From: Mesonia hippocampi
GTDB taxonomy: Bacteria > Bacteroidota > Bacteroidia > Flavobacteriales > Flavobacteriaceae
Direction: 5' to 3'
Assembly: GCF_014197445.1 (NCBI RefSeq)
Contig: NZ_JACIFO010000010.1
Coordinates: 1-64,000 of the forward strand
DNA: 64,000 nucleotides
This document shows positions 33,060 to 41,859 of this stretch, one piece after another. Position numbers and translations under genes: made by a program. Below the pieces are notes generated by a model, which was not told the DNA's origin, did no database searches, and was given only the letters and a program-made list of their open reading frames with translations. Position 1 is the first letter of the stretch. Every line of letters starts with the position of its first letter.

Positions 33060-36000
33060 TTAGAAGTTTACTTTAAAGCTGAATAAAAATTGTCTTGGGG
33101 CAGAATAAGTAGCGTACGATATACCTCCTGTACTAGCGCCTCCTTGTCCTTGTGCAGCTCCACTAATGGTTGCTTCGGGGTCGAAAGATGAAGAAACAAA
33201 ATTGAGAGGGTTTACTGCTGTTAACCCAAGTACCATATATTTAAAAATGCTTTTATTTTTAGGTTTAATGGTATAGGTAGCGCCAATGGTTCTTATTTTT
33301 AAGAAATCGGTTTTTTCGATAAATCTATTGGTAAATTTTAACCAGTTTTTGCGTTCATTTGCTTCAATTTCTCCTGCTGGAATATTGCCTTCTGCAGCTC
33401 CGTAAAGGTACCTGAATTGTGCATCCCAATTTGCTCCATAAGCTCCTGTTTGGTATGATGCGCTAGCAAATAAATTAAAGTTTTTATAGGTGAAATTTGT
33501 ACCTAAGTTTCCAAATACTTTAGGGATGGTAGAGCCTAAATACGATTGTGGAGTAGATTCTTCTAAAACCCCATTCTCGTCGAAAGTTCCATGATTCCCT
33601 CTAATAAAACCAATAGGATGCCCTTCCTGAACAACCGTTTGTAAGGTTCTAGAGCTAAAACCATTTATGCTAAAGGCTGGAGCTCCGTTAGAATTTATTA
33701 CTTCGTTATGAAGGGTGTTGAAGGATGCATTAAAACTAAGCGATAAATCTTCGGTTTGGATAGGGGTTACTTGTGTGCTTATTTCTAATCCGTAGTTTTC
33801 AATTTCTCCTACATTTTGTATTTGGCTAGCAGAGTTGTATCCGATAGAAGGAGCAGAGGTAACATAAAAAAGAGCATCTTTTGTAAGCGATTTATAATAA
33901 CCTACAGAAAAGTTTACGCGGTTATTAGCTAAGGCTATATCTATTCCTCCTTCAAAAGTTTGTGTTTTTTCTGGCTTAAGGTTATCGTTGCCAATTTGTC
34001 CAAACATGGCCGCTTGGTTTCCTAAGTAGCCATCAAATGCAATTGTTTTTTCATGTACATAAGCGGGAGGTAAGTTTCCTGCTATCCCGTAACTACCTCT
34101 AAAACGTAGCGAAGAAATAAGGTTTGAAGTAAACCAAGATTCTGAAGACATCATATAGGATAATCCGGCTTTTGGGTAAAATTGTGTCCCTATGTTACTT
34201 CCAAAAGAAGGGTTTCTATCACCTCGGATACCTAAATCTAAAAAGAGCTTATCATCATAACCAATATTTTCTTGTGCATAAATACCGTAATTTAGCACCT
34301 CGCTTAAGTATTCATCACTATCTTTTACCGCAGCACCACTAATGGTTAGGGCGCCGTCTCTAATGTTTGTTCCTGAATAAAGAATTTGATGATCTTTATT
34401 TCTAAAAAATTGTCCGCCAACTGTAGAAATAAACGAGAAATCTTCGGTTTCATAAGTGTGTTGTGCGGTTAACTCTAAGGTTAGCCCTAAGTAATTACGT
34501 TGGATGTTTTGGATGCTTCCTTGGTCTGTAATTTCTTGTCCTTTGGTAGCCGATAAGTATTCGTTTGTTTCAATAACATTTTGTTCTTGTGCTCTATAAT
34601 CTATACCGCCTGTAAATTTAAGAAATAGGTTTTCTATAGGTTTGTATTTAAAGCTTTGTGAGGTGGTAAATCTATTAACGATAATTTGGTTGTCTTGTAG
34701 TCTTTCTGCATTATCCACAAAGGCTTTAATTTCGTTAAACTCTTCGGGGGTAAGCTCATCTAACCTATTATTAAAACCTGGACCTGTTATTTTAGAAGCG
34801 CCATCTTCTGCAAACCAAAGTCCTGTATAACCACCTTGGTTACCGTTACGGTTTCTCTTGTATTGGTTATGTACGTATAGAAAAGAGCTTTCGTAATCAA
34901 AATTTTCAGCAATTTTAGCTTTAAATCCTGTGCTAAAATCTACTTTCATGTTTTTGTTTTGGTCGTGGATTTGTACACCAGAACTATTCATAAAACTCGT
35001 TGAGAAATTATAGCCAAAATCTTTGTCGCTACTACCGTTAAGGTTTAGATTGTATTTTTGATAAGCACCGTTGCGTAGTAATAGATCTTTTGTTTTATCA
35101 AAATGAAGAAAATCTGCTGTAGGCGTTTCTACTCCAGTTTCTCCAGAAACCGTTAAATGGGTGCCTTTTTCGCCTCCTTTTTTGGTAAATATTTGGATAA
35201 CACCATTGGCAGCATCAGAACCGTATAAAGTAGTTGCCGCACCACCATTAATGTATTCTATTTTTTCTATATTATCCATAGGGATATCGGCAATGGCACT
35301 CATGGCCGCTCCTTGAGAAGTTCCTCCAAGTGCGGCTTGTGTATTAAGGTTGTCTAACCGAACTCCATCTAAATAAATTATAGGAGTAGAATTTAAAAAG
35401 GCAGAATTTACACCTCTAGCTCTAATTATACTTGTGGCACCTGCTTGCCCTCCCGTAAAGTTTATTTGTGCATTAGGCAATTGGGCTGCTAATTGCTGAT
35501 CTATTCGTTGGGCTGCAATTTTTTCTAAATCCTCGCTTTTTATCGTGGTTACTTTTGTAGGTAAACGTTTTTTTCTAACATCGGCACCTTGCCCAGTAAT
35601 AACTATCTCATTAAGGCTTTCTGTACTGGTTTTCATAGTAAAATGAAGTGGGGTAGCGGAGCTTTCTATTGTTTTTATGATGCTTTGATACCCGATGTAT
35701 GAAATTTGAAGGGTAACAGGGAAGCTAGCTACTTTGATGCTAAAGTTACCATCCATATTGGTAGTAGTCCCAAGGCTAGTGTCTTTTATAAGGATGGTTA
35801 CCCCAGGAATAGGAATTTGTTGTTCATCTACAACAGTACCTGTAATGGTATATTGCTGAGCGCTTTGTGTTTTATCTTCTCGTCTTAGGGCTACGGTTTT
35901 TCCGTTTACTTTATACGAGATTGGAGCAACTTTTTCTAAGTTATGTAGGTTTATCTGTAAGCTCTCAGAGGCTTTAATTTCATAATTGTTAACTAAAAGC

Positions 36001-36179
36001 CCTTCGAAGCTATTTGGGTTGTAAATAAATTCTATTTCATTAAATTGATATTGAAGTTCTTCAATTAAATTTTTTAACTCTTTTTGTTCTGCCAAAACCG
36101 ATTTTTTATTCGCATATAGCAGTTGTGTTGTTGTTAATAGGATAGCAAACAACAGGTGTAATCCTAATGTTTTTTTCAT
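33060..36179 (-). CDS. SusC/RagA-like TonB-dependent receptor with STN domain
   Basis: A 1039-residue outer-membrane transporter. A signal peptide is followed by a secretin/TonB short N-terminal (STN) domain at about 30-108, which talks to an anti-sigma factor. A carboxypeptidase-like strand domain (YTITGTVVDEQQIPIPGVTI) spans 110-195, then the plug with VVITGQGADVRKKRLPTKVT and RGVNSAFLNSTPIIYLDGVR, and the barrel to the terminal Phe (FSFKVNF). The STN domain together with fecR/sigma genes just upstream indicates ligand-triggered control of the operon. Confidence 0.95.
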   Translation of the reverse strand: MKKTLGLHLLFAILLTTTQLLYANKKSVLAEQKELKNLIEELQYQFNEIEFIYNPNSFEGLLVNNYEIKASESLQINLHNLEKVAPISYKVNGKTVALRREDKTQSAQQYTITGTVVDEQQIPIPGVTILIKDTSLGTTTNMDGNFSIKVASFPVTLQISYIGYQSIIKTIESSATPLHFTMKTSTESLNEIVITGQGADVRKKRLPTKVTTIKSEDLEKIAAQRIDQQLAAQLPNAQINFTGGQAGATSIIRARGVNSAFLNSTPIIYLDGVRLDNLNTQAALGGTSQGAAMSAIADIPMDNIEKIEYINGGAATTLYGSDAANGVIQIFTKKGGEKGTHLTVSGETGVETPTADFLHFDKTKDLLLRNGAYQKYNLNLNGSSDKDFGYNFSTSFMNSSGVQIHDQNKNMKVDFSTGFKAKIAENFDYESSFLYVHNQYKRNRNGNQGGYTGLWFAEDGASKITGPGFNNRLDELTPEEFNEIKAFVDNAERLQDNQIIVNRFTTSQSFKYKPIENLFLKFTGGIDYRAQEQNVIETNEYLSATKGQEITDQGSIQNIQRNYLGLTLELTAQHTYETEDFSFISTVGGQFFRNKDHQILYSGTNIRDGALTISGAAVKDSDEYLSEVLNYGIYAQENIGYDDKLFLDLGIRGDRNPSFGSNIGTQFYPKAGLSYMMSSESWFTSNLISSLRFRGSYGIAGNLPPAYVHEKTIAFDGYLGNQAAMFGQIGNDNLKPEKTQTFEGGIDIALANNRVNFSVGYYKSLTKDALFYVTSAPSIGYNSASQIQNVGEIENYGLEISTQVTPIQTEDLSLSFNASFNTLHNEVINSNGAPAFSINGFSSRTLQTVVQEGHPIGFIRGNHGTFDENGVLEESTPQSYLGSTIPKVFGNLGTNFTYKNFNLFASASYQTGAYGANWDAQFRYLYGAAEGNIPAGEIEANERKNWLKFTNRFIEKTDFLKIRTIGATYTIKPKNKSIFKYMVLGLTAVNPLNFVSSSFDPEATISGAAQGQGGASTGGISYATYSAPRQFLFSFKVNF

Positions 36180-36255
36180 TATTATACGTTTTAAGAATTT
36201 TTGAATTAATAATCCTTTGCCAATGGCCAGTTGATAAAGAATTAGGTGATTGTTT

Positions 36256-37134
36256 TTATGGATTTATTTTTAATAAATAGGTATGCTCATTTAGCTTTTT
36301 ATAGCTAATGTTGTGAGAGAATTTTATCATCTCCAGAAAATCTTCTACATCTTTATCTACACGAAAACTTCCTGAAACCAGTTTTTTATTAATTTCAGAA
36401 TCTTCTACCTGAAAAGTAATCGCGTAATAATTGGCTATTTTCTTTAAAAGTTTGTTCATGCTTATTTCATGACATATTATTTTTGAATGGGTCCAATCTA
36501 TTTGTTTTTGGATGTTATGGTCTTTTATAGTTTCTTGGTGAGTGGTATGATTATAACTATACGTTTGTCCTGGAATTATTTTGGTTAGCTTACCTGCTGT
36601 GTTTTCTAACTGAACCTTACCGCTGTATAAACTTACTTGGGTGGTTTGATCTTTTGGGAACGAATAGACGTTAAAACTGGTACCATACACTTTTACCGTT
36701 ACTGCAGAGGTGTGTACTTTAAAAGGGTTTAAGCTGTCTTTTTTGATATCGAAATACGCCTCTCCTGTAATGGATACGGTTCTTGATATTTCTGGATGAT
36801 AACTAAGGCTAGAGTTTCTATTTAAAATCACCGATGAGCCATCATCAAGGTTAAGGTGTTTTGGGGTGGTACCATTGTTGGTAATTTGTATAGGCTGGCT
36901 GTTGTCTGTTTGCATCAACAAGCCAACAATTCCTATAAGCCCTACAAAAACCGCAGCAATTTTAGCATATAGGTATCGCTGATGCTTTTTAGTAGATTTT
37001 TTTATACGTAGCCAAGTTTCTTTTTCTAATGGCGTATTAATCTCTTTGTTTTTGCTTTCTAGCCAAAGTTCTTCAACTTTTTTTTCTATTTGTTCTTTTA
37101 GGCTTTTAGCGTTTTTTAAGCTCGTTTTTTTCAT
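36256..37134 (-). CDS. FecR-family anti-sigma factor
   Basis: A 292-residue inner-membrane protein: cytoplasmic N-terminal sigma-binding part (1-58), one transmembrane helix (about 59-80, IAAVFVGLIGIVGLLM), then periplasmic FecR domain (LNLDDGSSVILNRNSSLSYH to about 210) and DUF4974-like C-terminal domain (MNKLLKKIANYYAITFQVED). It receives the signal from the STN domain of the SusC-like receptor and controls the ECF sigma encoded 97 bp upstream. Confidence 0.93.
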   Translation of the reverse strand: MKKTSLKNAKSLKEQIEKKVEELWLESKNKEINTPLEKETWLRIKKSTKKHQRYLYAKIAAVFVGLIGIVGLLMQTDNSQPIQITNNGTTPKHLNLDDGSSVILNRNSSLSYHPEISRTVSITGEAYFDIKKDSLNPFKVHTSAVTVKVYGTSFNVYSFPKDQTTQVSLYSGKVQLENTAGKLTKIIPGQTYSYNHTTHQETIKDHNIQKQIDWTHSKIICHEISMNKLLKKIANYYAITFQVEDSEINKKLVSGSFRVDKDVEDFLEMIKFSHNISYKKLNEHTYLLKINP

Positions 37135-37231
37135 TTTTATTTTCTATCTACTATAAATTCGATTTAGAAAACAAAAACCCCTACGTGTTTACGATAAGCT
37201 GATGTTTTGTTAATACAGGTATAGGCTGTAA

Positions 37232-37753
37232 TTATAAAAACAAGAAAGAAAAAAGTCCTTTTTTAAGTTCTTTAAAGGCTTTATTCATTTGATTTTCAAC
37301 TGTTTTTTTAGAGATATTTTTGTAGGAAGAAATTTCTGCATAGCTAAGTCCTTCAAATTTATGCAGCTTAAAGATTTCTTTACATTCTTTTGGAAGCTCT
37401 TCTACTTGTTTGTAAAAAAGGTTTTTCTTTTTTAGCCTAAGTTCATAATCTATTTCCTCTTCTGTTGTAGGGAGGTAGAAATCAGTAAGAGGCAGGGTAT
37501 TGTTATTCTTTTTAACAACATCTATGCAATAGGATTTTGCAATACGTATAATTTGTGCTTCGAGCGTTACTGTGGTAGCTAATTTTTTTCTGTTTAAGTA
37601 TATTTTTAGGAATATATCATGAACCAAATCGGCAGCAGAGTCTTCATCCTTAGTAAAATACATGGCTATATAAAACAACCTTTTTTGGTATTTAATATAG
37701 AGTATTTCTAAAGCTTTTTTGTCTCCGTTTTTTAATTTGTCAATTAACGACAT
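37232..37753 (-). CDS. ECF sigma factor (FecI-like)
   Basis: A 173-residue RNA polymerase sigma-70 factor of the Bacteroidota ECF group. Region 2 covers about 10-75 (ALEILYIKYQKRLFYIAMYF, SAADLVHDIFLKIYLN). Region 4 covers about 112-165 (VEELPKECKEIFKLHKFEGL, SYAEISSYKNISKKTVENQM). It starts the five-gene order sigma, anti-sigma, SusC, SusD, phosphodiesterase, all on the minus strand. Confidence 0.94.
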   Translation of the reverse strand: MSLIDKLKNGDKKALEILYIKYQKRLFYIAMYFTKDEDSAADLVHDIFLKIYLNRKKLATTVTLEAQIIRIAKSYCIDVVKKNNNTLPLTDFYLPTTEEEIDYELRLKKKNLFYKQVEELPKECKEIFKLHKFEGLSYAEISSYKNISKKTVENQMNKAFKELKKGLFSFLFL

Positions 37754-37913
37754 TAGAAAAATAAAATTTTATTTCCGTAGCTAAATTAAACTTAGAAAAC
37801 AGGAAAATCGCTATTGAAAACTTTACTAAAAAATAAAATTTATGTTAGCAACAATCCTCGTAAAAAATACCATTAACCATAGGATAAAATCTTTATTTGA
37901 GGTATTTTCTATG

Positions 37914-37921
37914 TATCTTTG
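37914..37921 (+). promoter_or_regulatory. -7 box of the S1-domain gene
   Basis: TATCTTTG, 17 bp before the chosen start codon at 37939. It lies inside the longer reading frame from 37897, which supports the shorter start. Confidence 0.5.
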
Positions 37922-37938
37922 TAAAAATTATAAAGTAT

Positions 37939-38778
37939 ATGTTGCAAATAGGTGAATACCATACATTGATTATCGATAGGGATACAGCTCCAGGTTTATA
38001 CCTTGTAGACCCTGATAATCCTGATAACGAAGTTTTATTGCCTAATAAGTATAAACCAGAAAATTTTGTTTTAGGCGATAGGATAAGGGTATTTGTTTAT
38101 TTAGACCATGAAGAACGCCCAGTAGCAACCACTTTAACGCCTTATGTAAAATTAGACGAATTTGCGTTTTTACAATGTGTAGAAACTACAAAAATTGGGG
38201 CTTTTTTAGATTGGGGCTTACAAAAACACCTATTTGTGCCTTTTAGAGAACAAGCATATCCTATGCGAGAAGGCGACTGGTACCTTATTTTTTGTTACTT
38301 AGACGAAGAAACTGGCAGGATAGTAGCCTCTAGTAAAGTGAATGCGTTTTTAGATAATTCTGAAATTACCGTAGAACCATTTGAAGAGGTAGATATAATA
38401 GTTACCAATAAAACCGATATAGGTTTTAATGTAATTGTAAATGAGTTGCATCAGGGGTTACTTTATCATGATGAAATTTTTCAACCCTTATATACCGGTA
38501 ACAAATTAAAGGCATGGGTAAAGAAAATACGTCCAGATAATAAAATTGACCTTAGTTTACAACGTCCAGGATATAGAAGTATAGAACCTAACGCCGACTA
38601 TATTCTAGAAACACTAAAAACAAAAGGAGGTTTTATGCCCTTACACGATAAATCTACTCCAGAAGAAATTAAGGGAACATTAGAAATGAGTAAAAAAAGC
38701 TTTAAACGGGCAATAGGTAAACTCTATAAAATTAAAAAAATAGATATAAAGCCAGAAGGTATTTACCTCATAAAATAA
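37939..38778 (+). CDS. cvfB: S1-domain RNA-binding protein (CvfB-like)
   Basis: A 279-residue protein with three to four S1-like OB folds and a C-terminal winged helix, as in CvfB. Visible pieces: MLQIGEYHTLIIDRDTAPGL, KIGAFLDWGLQKHLFVPFRE, VTNKTDIGFNVIVNELHQGL, and the C-terminal STPEEIKGTLEMSKKSFKRA. CvfB relatives bind RNA and affect virulence gene expression in staphylococci; the role here is unknown. I chose the ATG at 37939 over 37897 because a -7 box lies between them. Its end overlaps the next convergent gene by 16 bp. Confidence 0.9.
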   Translation: MLQIGEYHTLIIDRDTAPGLYLVDPDNPDNEVLLPNKYKPENFVLGDRIRVFVYLDHEERPVATTLTPYVKLDEFAFLQCVETTKIGAFLDWGLQKHLFVPFREQAYPMREGDWYLIFCYLDEETGRIVASSKVNAFLDNSEITVEPFEEVDIIVTNKTDIGFNVIVNELHQGLLYHDEIFQPLYTGNKLKAWVKKIRPDNKIDLSLQRPGYRSIEPNADYILETLKTKGGFMPLHDKSTPEEIKGTLEMSKKSFKRAIGKLYKIKKIDIKPEGIYLIK

Positions 38779-39287
38779 AACCCGCTAGAACGATTACTAG
38801 GGCGTCCATAATAATAAGGCGAATAGTGATAATAAGGATTTATAACGGGTTGGCTAACGTCCTCAAAAACTTCATTTCTTATACCACCATCGGGTGTGCG
38901 CTTGTCATATTTAGAGGTTCCTTCGGTACGGTATGAGAAATTTCTGTTTTCCTGAAAAACCTTTACACTGCTTTCAATATCGCGCATTTGCTTAATAGGT
39001 TCGTTTAGCTGTATTATATTAGCTTGCCTTTCGCGTCTGCGTTCTTGTGCGATAGACATAATATCAATAGTCTCTTTTGCAGGAAGCAAGTTTACTTCAT
39101 ACGGATTACTCATTACAAAACTACCGTAATTATGCCAAGCATAAATGGCAGATAAACTAGGGGCATTAAAATAAGTGTATGTAGTTTCTAAAGGTTTTTG
39201 ATATGGCATAAAAGGCTTTTCTGTCTCTTCTTGGGCAAAAAGACATGTAGAAAAAATAAGAAAACAAAAACTAAACACTAAACGCAT
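38763..39287 (-). CDS. Exported protein of unknown function
   Basis: A 174-residue protein with a signal peptide (1-18, ending CLFAQ). The mature part has no known domain; it ends with a tyrosine- and arginine-rich stretch (NPYYHYSPYYYGRPSNRSSG). It probably is a periplasmic or outer-membrane-associated lineage-specific protein. It overlaps the 3' end of the S1-domain gene by 16 bp in convergent orientation. Confidence 0.75.
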   Translation of the reverse strand: MRLVFSFCFLIFSTCLFAQEETEKPFMPYQKPLETTYTYFNAPSLSAIYAWHNYGSFVMSNPYEVNLLPAKETIDIMSIAQERRRERQANIIQLNEPIKQMRDIESSVKVFQENRNFSYRTEGTSKYDKRTPDGGIRNEVFEDVSQPVINPYYHYSPYYYGRPSNRSSGFYFMR

Positions 39288-39467
39288 TGAAGTAACAACT
39301 TTTTCGGGTTAAAGATAATAGATATTATAAAGCATTTCAATAAAGATTACAAAAGAAGCTTCAAAATCTTTGCCATTTTTAAATGAGTATATAAAATTCT
39401 TCGTTTAAAGAAGAGTTAATTCCTTTTCTTAAGCTTTTTTAGATGTAAAATAGATAATAAATATTAC

Positions 39468-39603
39468 TGAATTTAAAGAAAAAGTAGAGGTTAAAGTAGA
39501 CAGGTTGCATAAGGGAAATCTAACTCAAATTGTCACTAAGCCTTTACATATTGTCAAAATTCCAAAACTAAATAAACCTGTTGTTTTTGTAGCGGCAAAT
39601 TAG
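39468..39603 (+). pseudogene. Possible gene remnant ahead of a terminator
   Basis: A 44-codon open stretch (reading TEFKEKVEVKVDRL, later KPLHIVKIPKLNKPVVF) has no ATG and a stop just upstream, but ends 34 bp before a strong terminator on the same strand. It looks like the 3' end of a decayed gene. The family is not recognised. Confidence 0.35.
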
Positions 39604-39637
39604 TGTTATCAATTATAAAATTTCTATACCAAAAAAG

Positions 39638-39668
39638 GGCAATCAATAAATTTTGATTGCCTTTTTTT
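39638..39668 (+). terminator. Orphan terminator in the 39.3-39.95 kb gap
   Basis: GGCAATCAA and TTGATTGCC with a 6-nt loop and seven T. No intact gene precedes it on this strand, supporting loss of a gene. The rest of the 39288-39954 gap shows nothing I can identify. Confidence 0.75.
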
Positions 39669-39954
39669 ATTAAGCCTGCTGATATAATTTGTAAAAACAC
39701 ATTAAAAATTGGTTTTTTAGTTATTGTTTTCTAGTTATAAAATAAACCGTAAATATTATGAGAGTTTAATATAATAATAGTTGATGCTTTTCAATTGTAT
39801 AACAGGTTTATGTTTAACAATTTAAACCCGGTCATTTAACGATAAAAATAGTTTTCAACAAAGAAATCCTTTCATAAATTATAAAATGTAACTTAAGTGA
39901 CAGATTTGTATGACTTAATTATAGACTTTTGTATAAAAATATAAAAGATTTATT

Positions 39955-40512
39955 ATGAATTGGATTTTACAACCTTGGCCGTGGTATGTTTCTGGGCCAC
40001 TTATCGCTTTGGTGATGTTTTTATTACTCTATTTAGGAAAAAACTTTGGGATGTCTGCAAACCTACGCACACTATGCTCGCTTTCTGGAGCAGGAAAATC
40101 TTGTAGTTTTTTTAATTTCGATTGGAAAGCCCAACGATGGAATTTAATAGTTATGATAGGTGCCATAATAGGAGGATTTATCGCTTCTAATTTCTTATCA
40201 GAAAATCAAGTACCAGCCATTAATCCTAAAACAACAGCACAATTACACGAAATAGGAATTGATAGCGCAGGGGAAGCTTACGTACCAACCGAGTTTTTTG
40301 GAGAAGAAGCTTTTTCTAATCCCAAAACATTATTGTTATTACTTGTAGGAGGACTTTTTGTTGGTTTTGGAGCACGTTATGCAGGGGGTTGCACTTCAGG
40401 ACACTCTATCTCAGGAATTAGTAATTTACAGCTTCCATCGTTAATTGCAACCATAGGTTTCTTTATAGGAGGTTTAATTATGGTGCATTTAATATTTCCA
40501 ATATTATTTTAA
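39955..40512 (+). CDS. YeeE/YedE sulfur-transport membrane protein (N-half type)
   Basis: A 185-residue inner-membrane protein with about four to five hydrophobic helices. The family signature GARYAGGCTSGHSISG (with the conserved Cys) is at about 140-155, and GAGKSCSFF with a second conserved Cys is near 45-53. YeeE family proteins take up thiosulfate or other reduced sulfur through cysteine relays. It is the first gene of the sulfur operon, 13 bp before its partner half. Confidence 0.92.
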   Translation: MNWILQPWPWYVSGPLIALVMFLLLYLGKNFGMSANLRTLCSLSGAGKSCSFFNFDWKAQRWNLIVMIGAIIGGFIASNFLSENQVPAINPKTTAQLHEIGIDSAGEAYVPTEFFGEEAFSNPKTLLLLLVGGLFVGFGARYAGGCTSGHSISGISNLQLPSLIATIGFFIGGLIMVHLIFPILF

Positions 40513-40525
40513 AAAGTAAACAATC

Positions 40526-40939
40526 ATGAAAAGTTTAATATACCTTATTGTAGGAATTTTCTTCGGAATAGTAATGTTTAAATCAGAAGCCGCTTCTTGG
40601 TTTAGAATATATGAAATGTTTAATTTCCAATCTTTCCATATGTACGGACTTATGGGGTCTGCACTCGCCGTTGGTGTAATTGTAGTGCAAAGCATAAAAC
40701 GTAAAAAAATGAAGGATACAAGCGGAAATGAAATTAAAATTCAAGACAAAAATAAAAGTATCCCTCGTTACTTAATAGGAGGAATTTTATTTGGATTAGG
40801 TTGGGCCTTAGCAGGAGCTTGCCCAGGGCCAATGTTTGTTTTATTAGGTGCAGGATACCTCCCTATATTGGTGGTAATACTAGGAGCTGTTATAGGCACT
40901 TGGTTATACGGTATGCTGAGAGGTAAACTCCCACACTAA
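40526..40939 (+). CDS. YeeE/YedE sulfur-transport membrane protein (partner half, DUF6691 type)
   Basis: A 137-residue membrane protein with about four helices and the matching signature GLGWALAGACPGPMFVLLG (conserved Cys) near the C-terminus. Together with the gene before it, it would make a two-part YeeE-type channel for sulfur compounds. It is followed 34 bp later by a TauE/SafE permease. Confidence 0.92.
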   Translation: MKSLIYLIVGIFFGIVMFKSEAASWFRIYEMFNFQSFHMYGLMGSALAVGVIVVQSIKRKKMKDTSGNEIKIQDKNKSIPRYLIGGILFGLGWALAGACPGPMFVLLGAGYLPILVVILGAVIGTWLYGMLRGKLPH

Positions 40940-40973
40940 TAAAAAACGTAATATTAATTAAAAAAGAATTACT

Positions 40974-41780
40974 ATGCCTACAGATATTATAGGATACATT
41001 GCAGCAGTTTTAGTAGGAGCATCACTAGGATTAATAGGTAGTGGCGGTTCTATATTAACGGTACCCATATTAGTATATTTAATGGCTGTAGAGCCTGTGT
41101 TAGCAACAGCATATTCTTTATTTATTGTAGGAGCAACTTCGCTTGTGGGAGGTATCCAAAATGCTTTTCAGAAAAAAGTTGATTTTAAAACAGTAGTAAT
41201 TTTTGGTATCCCATCTATTATTGCAGTTTATTTAACCAGGGCTTATATTGTTCCTATTATACCAGATACCATAGCGACTATAGGAAGTTTTACCCTAACC
41301 AAGCCTATTGCTCTAATGGTACTGTTTGCAATAGTTATGATTGCTGCTTCTATTTCTATGATAAAACCTAAAAAGAAAGGAGCAGAAGAGGACGAAACAA
41401 CCACAACAATAAAATACAACTACGGGATGATTCTTGTAGAAGGTTTATTGGTAGGCACCTTAACAGGTCTAGTAGGAGCAGGAGGTGGTTTTTTAATTAT
41501 TCCAGCATTAGTAATTTTTGCTAGAATGCCAATGAAACTGGCGGTAGGAACATCGTTATTTATTATAGCTGCCAAATCTTTGTTAGGCTTTTTGGGCGAT
41601 TTGCAAGCTAATGAACTTATAGACTGGACGTTATTATTAAGTTTTACAGGTTTGTCAATTATTGGTATATTTATAGGAATTTTCTTATCTAAAAAAATAG
41701 CAGGAAACAAACTGAAAAAAGCTTTTGGTTGGTTTGTATTTTTAATGGGAATTTATATTCTTATAAAAGAGTTAATATAA
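40974..41780 (+). CDS. TauE/SafE family sulfite exporter
   Basis: A 268-residue permease with about eight hydrophobic segments and two internal repeats starting ASLGLIGSGGSILTVPILVY and GLVGAGGGFLIIPALVIF. TauE/SafE proteins export sulfite or related sulfonates. In this operon it probably removes sulfite formed from persulfide by the dioxygenase encoded next. Confidence 0.92.
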   Translation: MPTDIIGYIAAVLVGASLGLIGSGGSILTVPILVYLMAVEPVLATAYSLFIVGATSLVGGIQNAFQKKVDFKTVVIFGIPSIIAVYLTRAYIVPIIPDTIATIGSFTLTKPIALMVLFAIVMIAASISMIKPKKKGAEEDETTTTIKYNYGMILVEGLLVGTLTGLVGAGGGFLIIPALVIFARMPMKLAVGTSLFIIAAKSLLGFLGDLQANELIDWTLLLSFTGLSIIGIFIGIFLSKKIAGNKLKKAFGWFVFLMGIYILIKELI

Positions 41781-41782
41781 CT

Positions 41783-41803
41783 TATATTTGTAACTAAGGT
41801 TAC
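41783..41803 (+). promoter_or_regulatory. Internal promoter and small operator before the dioxygenase gene
   Basis: TATATTTG at 41783-41790 fits the -7 box, and GTAAC-TAAG-GTTAC (41790-41803) is a perfect inverted repeat over the expected start of transcription. The 79-bp gap to the next gene leaves room for separate, regulated transcription. Confidence 0.5.
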
Positions 41804-41859
41804 TGTACATAGATTAGAAACAACGTAAATTTACAGTAAATAATAAAAAAAGAACAATT

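Noticed and set aside
41790-41803. GTAAC-TAAG-GTTAC as a terminator of the TauE gene
   Set aside because: The stem is short and has no T run; it overlaps a -7 box, so an operator is the better reading.
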